The notes under the pieces are model-generated. The model was not told the DNA's origin. It made no database searches and worked only from the letters and a program-made list of their open reading frames with translations. This document shows, in pieces, positions 28,050-38,733 of a stretch of 64,000 nt of DNA (within the stretch, counting starts at the first letter, position 1; the number at the start of each line of letters is the position of its first letter). A program made the position numbers and the translations under genes. Location of the stretch: NCBI RefSeq assembly GCF_031501865.1, contig NZ_JARRCW010000001.1, positions 567,001-631,000 of the forward strand, given 5' to 3'. The DNA is from Pseudovibrio sp. M1P-2-3. Lineage in GTDB: Bacteria > Pseudomonadota > Alphaproteobacteria > Rhizobiales > Stappiaceae.

Positions 28050-29089
28050 CAGAGAATGAGCAGCGCTTAGTAACCCCTGAAATTCGTGGTGATGAAATTG
28101 ATAGTGGGATGCGCCCTCAATCACTTGATGAATTTACAGGGCAGAAGCTGGCACGACAGAACCTCAAGGTTTTCATTGAAGCGGCAAAACAGAGAAACGA
28201 AGCTCTGGACCATGTCCTGTTTGTTGGCCCTCCGGGCTTGGGTAAGACAACTCTTGCGCAGATTATGGCTCGGGAGCTGGGCGTTAATTTCCGCGCAACT
28301 TCAGGTCCGGTGATTGCGAAATCTGGTGATTTGGCTGCGCTCCTGACAAATCTCGAGGATCGGGATGTTTTGTTCATTGACGAAATCCACCGGTTAAATC
28401 CAGCAGTTGAAGAAGTCTTGTATCCGGCTATGGAAGATTTTCAGCTGGACTTGATCATAGGGGAGGGGCCAGCGGCCCGCTCCGTTAAGATTGATCTTGC
28501 TAAATTTACGCTTGTAGCCGCGACCACACGCCTCGGTCTGCTAACAACTCCTTTACGGGATCGTTTTGGTATTCCGGTTCGTTTGGAGTTTTATACACCT
28601 GAAGAGCTGGAGTTGATTGTCAAACGTGGAGCACGTTTGCTCGGCATTGGTATGAGTGATGAAGGGGCTCGGGAAGTCGCTAAGCGCTCACGGGGAACAC
28701 CACGAATTGCTGGAAGGCTACTGCGAAGAGTACGGGACTTTGCAATTGTTGCTGGCATGGCAGAGATAGATGCAGCCTTGGCTGATCGTTCACTTGTTCA
28801 GCTGGAGGTGGATTCCGCAGGCTTCGATAGTCTCGATCGGAGATATCTAAATCAGATAGCTTTGAACTTCGGTGGTGGCCCGGTGGGCATTGAAACCATT
28901 GCTGCAGCACTTTCAGAGCCTCGTGACGCCATTGAAGATATTGTTGAACCATACTTGATCCAGAACGGTTATCTTCAGCGTACGCCTCGCGGGCGTATTT
29001 TAACGCCAGTTGCCTTTCAACATCTTGGCTTGGCTGTACCATCATCTTCCATGGCCCCTCAAATGGGCCTGTTCCCCAATGATGATTAA
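28046..29089 (+). CDS. ruvB: Holliday junction DNA helicase motor RuvB
   Basis: A 347-residue AAA+ motor. Walker [10 protein letters not shown] is at 61-69, Walker [10 protein letters not shown] follows, and the C-terminal winged helix contains [17 protein letters not shown]. It drives branch migration with RuvA. Its start overlaps the ruvA stop. ybgC begins 12 bases later, which joins the repair operon to the Tol-Pal genes. Confidence 0.96.
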   Translation: MTENEQRLVTPEIRGDEIDSGMRPQSLDEFTGQKLARQNLKVFIEAAKQRNEALDHVLFVGPPGLGKTTLAQIMARELGVNFRATSGPVIAKSGDLAALLTNLEDRDVLFIDEIHRLNPAVEEVLYPAMEDFQLDLIIGEGPAARSVKIDLAKFTLVAATTRLGLLTTPLRDRFGIPVRLEFYTPEELELIVKRGARLLGIGMSDEGAREVAKRSRGTPRIAGRLLRRVRDFAIVAGMAEIDAALADRSLVQLEVDSAGFDSLDRRYLNQIALNFGGGPVGIETIAAALSEPRDAIEDIVEPYLIQNGYLQRTPRGRILTPVAFQHLGLAVPSSSMAPQMGLFPNDD

Positions 29090-29101
29090 AGAGAAAGCTC
29101 T

Positions 29102-29572
29102 ATGACTAACCAATCAGGACAAGAATCCTGGCCTGATATTTCCGGCCGTCTTATTGAAGGTGGACACAGCTTTCCGGTGCGCGTGTACTATGAAGATACG
29201 GATTTTACCGGTGTTGTGTACCACGCTGCCTATTTGAAGTTTATTGAACGGGCCCGTACAAACTTTTTAAGACTTTGTGGGATTCATCACCGCGAATTGG
29301 GCGAGGGTGTCCATGGCGAACCTCTCGCCTTTGCTGTACGCCATATGGAGATCGACTTTCTAAAACCCGCCAGAATCGATGACCTTTTGGAAGTGATATC
29401 TACTATTGAAACTCAAAAAGGTGCGCGCTTTGTACTTTCACAAAGTGTTACTCTGTTTGGGGATACGTTGTTTCGGGCCCGTGTGACAATAGCAGTTATT
29501 TCTCCAGATGGTCGCCCAAGGCGTTTACCTGAAGGACTGGCAAAACGGCTGCAAGGACAGGTTTTTGCATAA
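29102..29572 (+). CDS. ybgC: Tol-Pal system-associated acyl-CoA thioesterase YbgC
   Basis: A 156-residue hot-dog-fold thioesterase. VYYEDTDFTGVVYHAAYLKF carries the catalytic Asp of the 4HBT/YbgC group, and the conserved ERAR follows. It hydrolyses acyl-CoA or acyl-ACP thioesters and is typically encoded at the head of tol operons. ATG 29102 follows AGAGAAAG. The gap to tolQ is 244 bases and holds no gene. Confidence 0.9.
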   Translation: MTNQSGQESWPDISGRLIEGGHSFPVRVYYEDTDFTGVVYHAAYLKFIERARTNFLRLCGIHHRELGEGVHGEPLAFAVRHMEIDFLKPARIDDLLEVISTIETQKGARFVLSQSVTLFGDTLFRARVTIAVISPDGRPRRLPEGLAKRLQGQVFA

Positions 29573-29816
29573 TTTTCCAAGTCGTAATTCATAGGCATTT
29601 TTCAATAAATTTATCTGGAGTTGGAGCTCTTTTAATTCTTCAGTAACCTTAACACGGTCTTTTCAATAAGTGTGTGTGAAGTGCACACAGTCGAAGTTTT
29701 GACAAATTCGCAGGGCAGGAAGGCTTAAATCGTTTTCCAGTTATGCGCCAAATAGCGGCGGGGCAGTGCCGTTTTGTGTTGTGCGTTGAAGAATCGGGCA
29801 AGAGGTCCAATACCCA

Positions 29817-30530
29817 ATGAACTCTGATAGTGTTTCTCAAGTCGCTCTTGCAGGGCCTGAGGCAAGTCTTTCCTATCTTTCCATGTTTTTCGAAGCTGAT
29901 ATTGTCGTCAAGCTGGTGATGCTTGGCCTCATCTTTGCTTCCGTCTGGAGTTGGGCGATCATATTTGATCGGGCCGTGCTGTTTTCGCGTGCAAAGCGGC
30001 AAATGAACCGTTTTGAAGGCGTGTTCTGGTCCGGCCAGTCTTTGGAAGATCTTTATAATTCGCTTTCAGCACGGGCCAATAATGGCATGGCAGCGTTGTT
30101 TGTGGCTGCAATGAAAGAGTGGAAACGCTCGCATGAGGGAGACCGTCCGGCAATTGCCAGCCTGCAACAGCGGATTGATCGCACGATGGATCTGACGATT
30201 GCCAGAGAAGTGGAGCGTTTTGAGAAGCGGCTGATGTTCCTTGCAACAGTTGGAACAGCAGCCCCGTTTATTGGCTTATTCGGGACAGTTTGGGGAATTA
30301 TGAACTCCTTTGCATCAATTGCCGCTTCTAAAAATACCAGCCTCGCAGTTGTTGCGCCGGGTATTGCAGAAGCTTTGTTTGCAACAGGTTTGGGGCTGGT
30401 GGCAGCTATTCCCGCTGTTATTGCCTACAATAAACTACAGGCAGATGCTGGAAAACTCAGCGCGCGTATGGAAGGGTTTGCCGACGAATTTTCTGCCATT
30501 TTGTCCCGCCGAATTGATGAGCGGGTATAA
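29817..30530 (+). CDS. tolQ: Tol-Pal system proton channel protein TolQ
   Basis: A 237-residue inner membrane protein with three membrane segments (about residues 27-47, 137-160 and 175-195). FLATVGTAAPFIGLFGTVWG and the following GIAEALFATGLGLVAAIPAV are the TolQ/ExbB channel motifs. With TolR it uses the proton gradient to energise TolA during outer membrane constriction. tolR starts 3 bases after its stop. The start used is ATG 29817. Confidence 0.94.
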   Translation: MNSDSVSQVALAGPEASLSYLSMFFEADIVVKLVMLGLIFASVWSWAIIFDRAVLFSRAKRQMNRFEGVFWSGQSLEDLYNSLSARANNGMAALFVAAMKEWKRSHEGDRPAIASLQQRIDRTMDLTIAREVERFEKRLMFLATVGTAAPFIGLFGTVWGIMNSFASIAASKNTSLAVVAPGIAEALFATGLGLVAAIPAVIAYNKLQADAGKLSARMEGFADEFSAILSRRIDERV

Positions 30531-30533
30531 AAC

Positions 30534-30995
30534 ATGGGTATGAATGCAGGAGGCAATCAAACTCAGGGGCGTAGTAGCGGTAGACGCGGGCGTCGTCGCC
30601 GGTCCCACGCGGCTATGAGTGAAATTAATGTGACGCCGATGGTCGATGTGATGTTGGTGCTGCTCATTATCTTTATGGTTTCTGCCCCTTTGCTGACTGT
30701 CGGAGTTCCTATCGATCTGCCTGAAACACGAGCAAAGCCCATGGAAGGGGAGACGGAGCCCATCGCTATATCAATTAAGGCTGATGGGGAAGTTTACATT
30801 CAGGATACGAAAATCGCAGTCGATGAGCTTGTGGCTAAATTAGAGGCTATTGCTCAAAATGGCTATGATGAGCGCATTTACGTTCGGGGAGATCGGGACG
30901 CCGATTACGGGGTTATTATGAATGTTATGGGGCGGATTAATGCTGCAGGTTATAAGCGTTTGGGGCTTGTAACACTGGATGAAAAAGGTAGTTAA
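30534..30995 (+). CDS. tolR: Tol-Pal system protein TolR
   Basis: A 153-residue protein with a basic N-terminus (RRGRRRRSH), one membrane segment and the channel-lining aspartate in INVTPMVDVMLVLLIIFMV. The periplasmic domain resembles ExbD. The start may be ATG 30534 or the second ATG at 30540. It is tightly packed between tolQ and tolA. Confidence 0.93.
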   Translation: MGMNAGGNQTQGRSSGRRGRRRRSHAAMSEINVTPMVDVMLVLLIIFMVSAPLLTVGVPIDLPETRAKPMEGETEPIAISIKADGEVYIQDTKIAVDELVAKLEAIAQNGYDERIYVRGDRDADYGVIMNVMGRINAAGYKRLGLVTLDEKGS

Positions 30996-31001
30996 TCGGG
31001 C

Positions 31002-31934
31002 ATGCGCAGTGCACTTGTTGTTTCAACAGCCCTGCACCTTGGGGTTTTGATTGCGGGGGTTGTAGCCCTGCCTTCTGTGGAGGGCTTGGTGGCCCCGCCT
31101 GTGGATTCTTTACCTGTTGAACTTATCCCTCAATCAGAAATCACGAAACTCCAATTGGGTTCTAAGGCCGCAAAGGAAATTAAAGAGGCCGCAGCCCCAC
31201 CAACTAAAAAGCCTGCTGTGGACGAGCCTGAAGTGGAACAGGCAACAGGTGAGACAAACGTTGAGGCCCCCAAGCCGGTTGAGGGGGAAAAGCCGGCTCA
31301 AACTGCATCTATAACCGAGCAAACACCTCCTCCTGAGCCCGAGCCAGCCTTGGAACCGGAATATACTGCGAGTGTTGAGACGGTACCAACACCTCAAGCA
31401 GAACTTGGGCCGGACGTTGAAAAGGCTGAGGAAATTCAACAAGTGGTGAGCGTGCGCCCCCGTACGAAACCAAAGGTGCGCATCAGGCCCAAGAAGCAAC
31501 AGGAAAAACCGAAGTTCAACCCCAATGATATTGCAGCTTTGCTGAATAAAACGACACCCACGGCTGCTGGTGCCCAAAAATCGCAGAAAGTAGCCTCTCT
31601 TGGTTCTGCTCAAGGTCAGACGAATGTGCACATGTCTCAATCAGAGTTGGATGCTCTGCGTTCTCAGGTAGCTCAATGCTGGAACCCACCTGTAGGTGCG
31701 CCCGGGGCCGAACAACTGGTTGTAAAACTGCAATTCAATATGGGGCGTTCTGGGGAAGTTGAAGGCCTTCCCCGTATTTTGAACTCCAACAGCAATCCGG
31801 CATTTGGAGCTGCAAGTCAAAGCGCAATTCGTGCCGTTTACCGGTGCAGTCCCTATTCATTACCAGCCTCAAAATATGAGGCATGGAAAACTGTCATTCT
31901 AAATTTTGATCCCCGTTTAATGCTTGGGTATTGA
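31002..31934 (+). CDS. tolA: Tol-Pal system linker protein TolA
   Basis: A 310-residue protein. The N-terminal membrane helix carries the S8-x3-H12 motif (VVSTALHLG) that couples TolA and TonB proteins to their motors. Residues 50-200 are proline-, glutamate- and lysine-rich and should span the periplasm. The C-terminal 100 residues ([16 protein letters not shown] onward) form the TonB-like domain that meets Pal and TolB. Confidence 0.9.
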   Translation: MRSALVVSTALHLGVLIAGVVALPSVEGLVAPPVDSLPVELIPQSEITKLQLGSKAAKEIKEAAAPPTKKPAVDEPEVEQATGETNVEAPKPVEGEKPAQTASITEQTPPPEPEPALEPEYTASVETVPTPQAELGPDVEKAEEIQQVVSVRPRTKPKVRIRPKKQQEKPKFNPNDIAALLNKTTPTAAGAQKSQKVASLGSAQGQTNVHMSQSELDALRSQVAQCWNPPVGAPGAEQLVVKLQFNMGRSGEVEGLPRILNSNSNPAFGAASQSAIRAVYRCSPYSLPASKYEAWKTVILNFDPRLMLGY

Positions 31935-31960
31935 TGAGAGTTTCAAAGGAGCAAAGGTCC

Positions 31961-33325
31961 ATGTGTGAGGTATTGACACGCGACCATCTACCATTACATC
32001 GATTTGGCCAATGGGTTCGCTGTTCTTTGGTGTCTTTAGGCTTGGCAATGGGAGCTGTGTTTGCAGCACAGCCTGCCGCTGCTCTTGTGGAAATTGATAT
32101 TACACAGGGACAGGTTGAACCTATGCCCATCGCCCTGCCGGATTTTGGTGGGACGGGTGTGGAAAGCGAGCTTGCAAAGAATATAACTGAAATTATTCAG
32201 GCTGACTTGCGCCGCTCCGGTCTGTTCCAGCCCATTGACCCGGCTGCATTTATCCAACAGAGCATGAATGTGAACACCCAGCCGCGCTTCGGTGATTGGC
32301 GCACAATTGGATCGCAGGCTCTTGTAACGGGGTCCCTCTATCAGGAGCCGGACGGGCGGTTGAAAGCTGAGTTTCGCCTATGGGATGTCTACGCAGGACA
32401 GCAGCTCATTGGGCAGCAGTTTTTCACATCGCCCGATAACTGGCGTCGTCTGGCCCATATAATTTCTGATGCCATTTATGAACGCCTGACGGGTGAAAAG
32501 GGGTATTTTGACACCCGTATTGTTTTCATAGATGAAAGCGGTCCAAAAGATGCGCGGCGCAAGCGGCTTGCAATAATGGATCAGGACGGGGCGAATATTC
32601 GCTACCTGACAAGAGGGAATAACCTTGTTCTAACGCCGAGATTTTCTCCGGTTAATCAAGAAATTACCTATATGTCCTACGTGGGGGGAAGCCCTCAGGT
32701 TTACTTGTTTAACATCGAAACAGGGCAACGTGAGATTTTGGGGGATTACCCCGGTATGACTTTTGCTCCCCGCTTTTCCCCTGATGGTCAGAAGGTGGCC
32801 ATGAGTTTGCAACAGGGCAGCAATGCAAACATTTTTGTGATGGACCTGCTCAGCAGGGAAACAACACGGCTTACAAATATCGCAGCAATTGATACAAGTC
32901 CGTCCTTCTCCCCAGATGGTCGCCAAATTGTCTTTGAAAGTGACCGTGGCGGCTCTCAACAGCTATATGTCATGAATGCAAATGGTACAAATGCGCAGAG
33001 AATCAGCTTTGGGCCAGGCAGCTACTCCACCCCCGTCTGGTCCCCGCGTGGTGACTTGATTGCATTTACAAAAGTGCATCAGGGCCGTTTCATGATTGGC
33101 GTTCTTCGCCCCGATGGAAAAGGTGAGCGTATTTTAACAGAAGGTTACCATAACGAGGGGCCTGCATGGTCTCCGAACGGGCGTGTTCTGACGTTCTTCA
33201 GGGACACTCCGGGTGGACAAGGTGGTCCGCAGGTTTGGACTGTTGATCTGACAGGGTATAATGAGCAGATCGTTAATACACCAAACTTTGCTTCGGATCC
33301 GGCTTGGTCCCCGGTAATGAATTGA
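31961..33325 (+). CDS. tolB: Tol-Pal system beta-propeller protein TolB
   Basis: A 454-residue periplasmic protein. A signal peptide ends at QPAAA before LVEIDITQG, then comes a TolB N-domain and a C-terminal beta-propeller with repeated FSPDGxxxxF blades ([28 protein letters not shown]). I start at ATG 31961 because AAGGAG lies 9 bases before it; an ATG at 31934 overlapping the tolA stop is the alternative. It interacts with Pal. Confidence 0.92.
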   Translation: MCEVLTRDHLPLHRFGQWVRCSLVSLGLAMGAVFAAQPAAALVEIDITQGQVEPMPIALPDFGGTGVESELAKNITEIIQADLRRSGLFQPIDPAAFIQQSMNVNTQPRFGDWRTIGSQALVTGSLYQEPDGRLKAEFRLWDVYAGQQLIGQQFFTSPDNWRRLAHIISDAIYERLTGEKGYFDTRIVFIDESGPKDARRKRLAIMDQDGANIRYLTRGNNLVLTPRFSPVNQEITYMSYVGGSPQVYLFNIETGQREILGDYPGMTFAPRFSPDGQKVAMSLQQGSNANIFVMDLLSRETTRLTNIAAIDTSPSFSPDGRQIVFESDRGGSQQLYVMNANGTNAQRISFGPGSYSTPVWSPRGDLIAFTKVHQGRFMIGVLRPDGKGERILTEGYHNEGPAWSPNGRVLTFFRDTPGGQGGPQVWTVDLTGYNEQIVNTPNFASDPAWSPVMN

Positions 33326-33339
33326 TAAGCAGCTAGGAA

Positions 33340-33376
33340 AAGCTTCCATTGTAGTGTTTACCAGTTGTGGAAGCTT
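33340..33376 (+). promoter_or_regulatory. Hairpin between tolB and pal
   Basis: AAGCTTCCA (33340-33348) pairs with TGGAAGCTT (33368-33376) around a 19-base loop, followed by a pyrimidine-rich stretch with a short T run. It may attenuate transcription from tolB into pal, or act as a weak terminator. Confidence 0.45.
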
Positions 33377-33464
33377 CAACTTTTCTTTAACCATACTAAA
33401 TAAAGTTTCTACTTTTGATAGTTTGAATGTGGGCCCTTCGGGATTAAGGGATCAGGAGTTTTAA

Positions 33465-33950
33465 ATGAATAGGTCAGTGTTTGCGCGTGCGGCGCGTGTC
33501 ATGGGCGTTATTGCGGTGTGCATGGTCGCTGCGGCGTGTGCACAGAACCGGACGCAGGCTCCTGGGGGCGCAGGGTCTGTAGTAGCAGGAAGCGCGCAGG
33601 ACTTTGTCGTTAACGTGGGGGACAGGGTGTATTTTCTGAATAACCAGTCGACCCTTAGTCCAACAGCTAGAACAACGCTGGATAAGCAGGCGCAGTGGCT
33701 GAAAGCATATTCCAAATACACTGTCACAATCGAAGGGCATGCGGACGAGCGTGGTACACGCCAATATAACATTGCCCTTGGCGCTCGTAGAGCCTCCGCT
33801 GTTCGTGACTATCTGGTGGCCAGAGGAGTTAGTACCTCGCGCATAAAAACACTTTCCTACGGCAAGGAGCGTCCAATTGCGGTGTGTGACAATGATTCTT
33901 GCTGGAGCCAGAATCGCCGCGCCGTTACAGTGGTAAACAACGCGCGCTAG
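33465..33950 (+). CDS. pal: Peptidoglycan-associated lipoprotein Pal
   Basis: A 161-residue lipoprotein with a signal peptide ending in VAAAC, lipidated cysteine at 25. The C-terminal OmpA domain has VTIEGHADERGTRQYNIALG, the peptidoglycan-binding signature. It anchors the outer membrane to peptidoglycan and binds TolB and TolA. A strong terminator follows directly. Confidence 0.94.
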   Translation: MNRSVFARAARVMGVIAVCMVAAACAQNRTQAPGGAGSVVAGSAQDFVVNVGDRVYFLNNQSTLSPTARTTLDKQAQWLKAYSKYTVTIEGHADERGTRQYNIALGARRASAVRDYLVARGVSTSRIKTLSYGKERPIAVCDNDSCWSQNRRAVTVVNNAR

Positions 33951-33966
33951 GGCTTTTTAGTGATTG

Positions 33967-33998
33967 AAAGGCCCCTCATATGTGAGGGGCCTTTTTTA
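33967..33998 (+). terminator. Intrinsic terminator after pal
   Basis: AAAGGCCCCTCA (33967-33978), loop TATG, TGAGGGGCCTTT (33983-33994) and a T run: a perfect 12-bp stem. It separates pal from cpoB. Confidence 0.93.
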
Positions 33999-34120
33999 TT
34001 CGTGGAGCTTGGTTCGTTAAACCTCTGAAGAACTCTATTGAATGTCAAACTTTCGCCAGTATCTGATTAGCATTAAACTAAAACCATATTAGGTTGGCCT
34101 TCCATGTTCAGGAGAAGTTG

Positions 34121-34999
34121 ATGACGCAAAGGGCGATACTGAAAAGGCTAATTGGATTTGTATGTCTAATGGCCCTAATGTCAGGCGCTGCCTCAGCGCA
34201 ATTGTTTGGCAGTGAGAAGCAGACAGCCTCCAATAACGCTGTACGGATCAGTCAGTTAGAGGAGCAAATTCGCATTTTGACAGGTCAGCTGGAAGAGCTC
34301 AGCTTTCAAGTTAGATCCTTGGAAGATACTCTACGCCGGTCTCAAGAAGATACTGAATATCGTTTGCAGCAACTGGAAGGAACTGGAGCTGGGAAAAAAC
34401 AGAGCAGTGCATCCAAGCCGCCGACTTCCAGTCAAAGAACCTCGCGCCAGCAACAAGTGGCGAGTGCCAATCGCTCACAGCAGGCTAGTGGCGCTGGACC
34501 ATTGGATCTTTCTGCTCAGCGCCCTCAAGCAAAGAGCAGCGGAGCCTCATCTACTATCGCTTCAACAGCTCCGGTTGCTCATTTTAACGGTAATATCCAA
34601 AGTTCGTTGGTAGGCGAGCCAGTAGCCGACTATAACATGATCTATGAGGTTCTGGAGAGCGGAAATTATCCGGTTGCGCAGGAGGGTTTTGATACTTTCC
34701 TAGGCATGTATCCAGATCATAAGCTCTCGCAAAATGCACAGTTTTGGTATGGGGAAAGCCTTTATGGTCAGCGTCAATACCGCTCTGCCGCAGATGCATT
34801 CCTGAAAAGTTATACGGACTATCCTCGTGGCGAGTTCGCTGCGGAGAGTTTACTTAAGCTTGGTATCTCATTGAAAGGTCTAGGTGAAAGTGGGGCCGCA
34901 TGTGCCACGTTCTCAGAGCTCCTTACAAAATTCCCGAATGCCCCAAAAGATCTCTTGAAAGATGTGAAAATTGAGCAAGCTAGTGCGCGGTGTAACTAG
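34121..34999 (+). CDS. cpoB: Cell division coordinator CpoB (YbgF)
   Basis: A 292-residue periplasmic protein. A signal peptide ends at GAASA before QLFGS; residues about 40-90 form a coiled coil (LEEQIRILTGQLEELSFQ); a linker rich in S, Q and A follows; residues 165-290 carry TPR repeats (YNMIYEVLESGNYPVAQEGF). CpoB links Tol-Pal with peptidoglycan synthesis during division. ATG 34121 is preceded by AGGAG. It lies after a terminator, so it may be expressed separately from pal. It overlaps the start of tilS. Confidence 0.88.
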   Translation: MTQRAILKRLIGFVCLMALMSGAASAQLFGSEKQTASNNAVRISQLEEQIRILTGQLEELSFQVRSLEDTLRRSQEDTEYRLQQLEGTGAGKKQSSASKPPTSSQRTSRQQQVASANRSQQASGAGPLDLSAQRPQAKSSGASSTIASTAPVAHFNGNIQSSLVGEPVADYNMIYEVLESGNYPVAQEGFDTFLGMYPDHKLSQNAQFWYGESLYGQRQYRSAADAFLKSYTDYPRGEFAAESLLKLGISLKGLGESGAACATFSELLTKFPNAPKDLLKDVKIEQASARCN

Positions 35000-36293
35000 T
35001 TTTGAGCCCCATTGTCCGCTATCAGACATTGAACTGGTAAAGCTCTTTTCCGCCTTTTCTACAATGCGCAGGTTGGCTCTAGGTGTTTCTGGTGGAGGGG
35101 ATTCTTTGTGCCTCATGTGGGCTCTACACCGTTGGACACAACTTGTAGAGAACGCTCCCAAGCTGTTTGTGTTCACTGTTGATCATGGTTTAAGGGCGGA
35201 AGCAGTAAAAGAAGCCGAAGGTGTTGCAGCGCTATGCGCCGATTGGGATCTCTATCACGAGACACTTCATTGGATAGGTAAGAAAAGTCCCTCCAACTTG
35301 CAAGCACAAGCCAGAGCAGCCCGGTTCCAACTCCTCCTTTCCAGAGCGCATGAACTCAATTGTGACGCATTAGCTCTGGCTCATCATCTGGACGATCAGG
35401 CTGAAACCTTTCTCACGCGTCTATCCAGAGGCAGCGGGGTCTATGGCCTTGCTGCCATACGCAGTCGGCGCTTAGATACGATAATTCCCGTTGAAAGGCC
35501 TTTGCTTACCACCCCAAAATCCCGGCTTATTGCCAGCTTGAGAGAACATGGAATCGAGTGGTTTGACGACCCTAGTAATGAAAATGAAGCATTTACACGC
35601 ATTAAGGCTCGCAAGCTTCTGCCTGAGCTCACAAAGGTTGGACTAACTGCGGAACGGATTGCAGAAACGGCCCGTTCGATGGAAAGAGCAGCAAATGCTT
35701 TGGATGAGTGGGTTGAACGGGCATTTAAAAGTCAGGGAAAGGTTCACCCCTTAGGGGTGGTCCGGCTAAATCTATGTGTTTTCGAGGACTTGCCTTGTGA
35801 GGTGGTATTGAGGCTTCTGGCCCGCTCCATCAGGTTTGTAAGTGGGGCAGAATACACGGCGCGTTTAAGTAGCTTGGAAGGCAGTTATCAATCAATTTTA
35901 GAAGGCAGGAAGTCTACAACGGTCTCAGATACTGTCCTTTTTCAGCATGGAAGCTCCCTTTATTTATTTCGAGAATTCGGTCGCAAAGGTATTGCCCCGA
36001 TTGAGTTGAACGGAAGTGAGACTGGCATTTGGGACAATCGTTTCGAATATAAAACTAAGAATGATGCGGAGGGCGCGGTTCTTAGGCCTTTAGGGGAGGG
36101 GGGCTTTAAGCACTTTAGTTTTGAGCCTCCTGAAAATTGGCCAAAAGCAGTTTTTCTTACAGCGCCTCTTATTGTTTTTCCAGATGGGGGGTCCTACATG
36201 CCAACAATGAGAAAAACTGAACCGGCCGACGAGGAGGGAGGCAATCATCATGAAACTGCGGTGCAGCTTCGATTGCTTCGGGATAAACTATAA
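34971..36293 (+). CDS. tilS: tRNA(Ile)-lysidine synthetase TilS
   Basis: A 440-residue PP-loop ATPase. LALGVSGGGDSLCLMW holds the PP-loop SGGGDS, and LALAHHLDDQAETFLTRLSRGSG is the TilS signature. It converts the wobble cytidine of tRNA-Ile(CAU) to lysidine; that tRNA is encoded at 54800. The start is uncertain: TTG 34971 and GTG 34983 overlap cpoB, and none has a clear ribosome binding site. The C-terminal domain continues to 36293. Confidence 0.9.
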   Translation: MSKLVRGVTSFEPHCPLSDIELVKLFSAFSTMRRLALGVSGGGDSLCLMWALHRWTQLVENAPKLFVFTVDHGLRAEAVKEAEGVAALCADWDLYHETLHWIGKKSPSNLQAQARAARFQLLLSRAHELNCDALALAHHLDDQAETFLTRLSRGSGVYGLAAIRSRRLDTIIPVERPLLTTPKSRLIASLREHGIEWFDDPSNENEAFTRIKARKLLPELTKVGLTAERIAETARSMERAANALDEWVERAFKSQGKVHPLGVVRLNLCVFEDLPCEVVLRLLARSIRFVSGAEYTARLSSLEGSYQSILEGRKSTTVSDTVLFQHGSSLYLFREFGRKGIAPIELNGSETGIWDNRFEYKTKNDAEGAVLRPLGEGGFKHFSFEPPENWPKAVFLTAPLIVFPDGGSYMPTMRKTEPADEEGGNHHETAVQLRLLRDKL

Positions 36294-36386
36294 TATTCCT
36301 TCTTCGAATGAACTTGGCTCTTCAGCATGTTAAACAGTTTTGAGTGAGGCGAGCTCGTCTATAATGCGAATAGACCCTGCCAGATA

Positions 36387-36419
36387 TTTAGGAAATGACT
36401 CTTTAGTCATTTCCCTAAA
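36387..36419. repeat. Inverted repeat between tilS and ftsH
   Basis: TTTA-GGAAATGACT (36387-36400) pairs with AGTCATTTCC-C-TAAA (36405-36419) around loop CTTT, 14 pairs with one bulged base. No T run follows on either strand, so it is not an obvious terminator. It lies about 75 bases upstream of the ftsH promoter and could be a binding site or a processed end of the tilS mRNA. Confidence 0.5.
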
Positions 36420-36469
36420 GTATCAGTTTAAGGAAAAATAGAGCGAACTGTGCCAATCTTGACTTGACC

Positions 36470-36498
36470 TTGGCAAAACGGGCAAAAACGCCTATGAT
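36470..36498 (+). promoter_or_regulatory. Promoter of ftsH
   Basis: TTGGCA (36470-36475), 17 bases, TATGAT (36493-36498), 59 bases before the ftsH start. It fits a housekeeping sigma factor; CTTGAC just upstream recalls the heat-shock sigma -35 box, but the spacing to the -10 region does not fit that class. Confidence 0.55.
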
Positions 36499-36557
36499 GT
36501 TTGTTAATAATGGCATAAACGCGAAGATCGCCGCACCGACGCGGTAAAGGGATCGAA

Positions 36558-38474
36558 ATGAACGCAAATTTCCGGAACTTCGCCCTCTGGGTGATCATTG
36601 GCCTATTGCTGATAGCGCTGTTCCAACTCTTCCAGAATCCGACTTCAAGAACGATTAGTAACGAGATTCCGTTTTCTCAGTTTCTGAATCAAGCTGAGCA
36701 GGGTGATGTTAGTCAAGTGACAATTCAGCAGCAGGATATTTCAGGGAAATATTCTAGTGGCGGATCGTTCCAAACCTACGCTCCTGATAATGCTCAATAT
36801 ATTGAGTTGCTACGCTCAAAGGGCGTTCTTATCAATGCAGAGCCTCCCTCTGAGAACTTTTCATTGATTGGTGCTTTGATCTCTTGGTTCCCGATGCTAC
36901 TCATTTTGGGTATCTGGATATTTGTCATGCGACAGATGCAGGGGTCTGGCGGTAAGGCTATGGGCTTTGGTAAGTCCAAAGCAAAGCTTTTGAGCGAGAC
37001 GCAAGGCAAAGTCACATTTGAAGATGTGGCAGGCATTGATGAGGCGAAGGAAGATCTTCAGGAAATCGTGGAGTTTCTGCGAGACCCACAAAAATTCCAG
37101 CGTTTAGGTGGTCGTATTCCACGTGGCGTTCTGTTGGTTGGTCCTCCAGGTACGGGTAAAACCTTGACGGCTCGTGCGGTTGCTGGAGAAGCCAATGTTC
37201 CGTTTTTTACAATTTCAGGCTCTGATTTTGTTGAAATGTTCGTGGGTGTTGGTGCTTCACGTGTCCGTGACATGTTTGAGCAAGCTAAGAAGAACTCACC
37301 TTGTATCATCTTTATCGATGAAATTGATGCCGTCGGACGTCACAGAGGTGCGGGCCTTGGTGGTGGTAATGACGAGCGTGAGCAGACTTTGAACCAGCTG
37401 CTGGTTGAAATGGACGGGTTTGAGGCAAACGAAGGCGTGATTATTATCGCCGCGACCAACCGTCCTGATGTGCTTGATCCTGCACTACTCCGTCCTGGAC
37501 GCTTTGACCGTCAGATTGTTGTTCCAAACCCAGATGTAACTGGCCGCGAGAAGATCTTGAAGGTGCATATGCGTAAAGTGCCTCTTGCCCCGGATGTAGA
37601 CGTTCGCACTCTGGCCCGTGGTACACCCGGATTTTCTGGGGCCGATTTGATGAACCTTGTGAACGAGGCGGCTCTTCTTGCAGCTCGTCGCTCCAAACGC
37701 TTGGTCACAATGGGTGAGTTTGAGGACGCCAAAGACAAGGTGATGATGGGTGCTGAACGGCGTACTCTGGTTATGACTGAAGAGGAAAAGAAGCTGACAG
37801 CCTATCATGAAGCTGGTCATGCTTTAGTCGCTCTTCATATGCCAGCTTCCGACCCTATCCACAAAGCCACGATTATCCCACGCGGCCGTGCGTTGGGTAT
37901 GGTCATGCGGTTGCCGGAGAAAGACCAAGTCTCTTTGACAAGAGCAAAATGTAAGGCAGATCTGGCCGTGGCAATGGGCGGGCGTGTAGCTGAGGAAATG
38001 ATTTTTGGCTACGAGAAGGTGACTTCTGGTGCATCCGGAGATATCCAGATGGCAACTAAGCTCGCTCGTGCAATGGCGACACAATACGGTATGTCCGACG
38101 AGCTGGGCCCACTCCTATATGGTGAAAATCAGGAGGAAGTCTTCCTTGGCCATTCGGTCGCTAAAAACCAGAATGTGTCCGACGAAACCCAACGAACAGT
38201 GGATGCGGAAGTCAAGACTTTCGTCAATCAAGGATATGAGACTGCGGTTTCCGTTCTCAAAGAACACGAAGACCAGCTTCACACCATTGCACAAGGTCTT
38301 CTGGAGTATGAAACCTTGTCGGGTGATGAGATCAGTAAGCTCCTTGAAGGGGAACCACCAGTTCGAGATACCGGTGATGATCTGCCTCCAAGCCGTGGTT
38401 CCGGCATTCCGACCGCCGGGGCCAAACGAGGTGGTGAAACCGATGGCTCAATGACACCGCAACCCCAAGGGTAA
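36558..38474 (+). CDS. ftsH: ATP-dependent zinc metalloprotease FtsH
   Basis: A 638-residue membrane-anchored AAA protease. Membrane segments lie at about 8-25 and 103-123, Walker A GPPGTGKT at 195-202, Walker [12 protein letters not shown], and the zinc motif HEAGH at 417-421. It degrades membrane and regulatory proteins, including LpxC or RpoH in other bacteria. The C-terminal tail is low in complexity ([19 protein letters not shown]). A promoter at 36470 and a terminator at 38501 make it a single-gene unit. Confidence 0.97.
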   Translation: MNANFRNFALWVIIGLLLIALFQLFQNPTSRTISNEIPFSQFLNQAEQGDVSQVTIQQQDISGKYSSGGSFQTYAPDNAQYIELLRSKGVLINAEPPSENFSLIGALISWFPMLLILGIWIFVMRQMQGSGGKAMGFGKSKAKLLSETQGKVTFEDVAGIDEAKEDLQEIVEFLRDPQKFQRLGGRIPRGVLLVGPPGTGKTLTARAVAGEANVPFFTISGSDFVEMFVGVGASRVRDMFEQAKKNSPCIIFIDEIDAVGRHRGAGLGGGNDEREQTLNQLLVEMDGFEANEGVIIIAATNRPDVLDPALLRPGRFDRQIVVPNPDVTGREKILKVHMRKVPLAPDVDVRTLARGTPGFSGADLMNLVNEAALLAARRSKRLVTMGEFEDAKDKVMMGAERRTLVMTEEEKKLTAYHEAGHALVALHMPASDPIHKATIIPRGRALGMVMRLPEKDQVSLTRAKCKADLAVAMGGRVAEEMIFGYEKVTSGASGDIQMATKLARAMATQYGMSDELGPLLYGENQEEVFLGHSVAKNQNVSDETQRTVDAEVKTFVNQGYETAVSVLKEHEDQLHTIAQGLLEYETLSGDEISKLLEGEPPVRDTGDDLPPSRGSGIPTAGAKRGGETDGSMTPQPQG

Positions 38475-38500
38475 GCTTTAACCTGAAGGGATGGTAATTG

Positions 38501-38536
38501 GAGAACGCCCGAGCATAAGCTTGGGCGTTCTCTTTT
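38501..38536 (+). terminator. Intrinsic terminator after ftsH
   Basis: GAGAACGCCC (38501-38510) pairs with GGGCGTTCTC (38523-38532), with an inner AGC/GCT pair, followed by TTTTC. Confidence 0.87.
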
Positions 38537-38733
38537 CTGGTCTTGGGTTCTCGTTAAATAAAGAAATAATAAGTGAACGTTTTACGCCTTTTTCAATCAC
38601 ATTTCAGGTTTTAAAGAACCTCTCCAGCAATATAGAGATATGATTGTCCATTGAGTTGGTAGGTAAGGATGTGTGCTTCGCTTTGAATCGAAAGTCTGGC
38701 GAAAGGCGCTAAACGAAATAATAAGGAGCATTC

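Noticed and set aside
29699-29730. Promoter for tolQ
   Set aside because: TTGACA is present but no -10 box is found at 16-18 bases, so the promoter cannot be placed.
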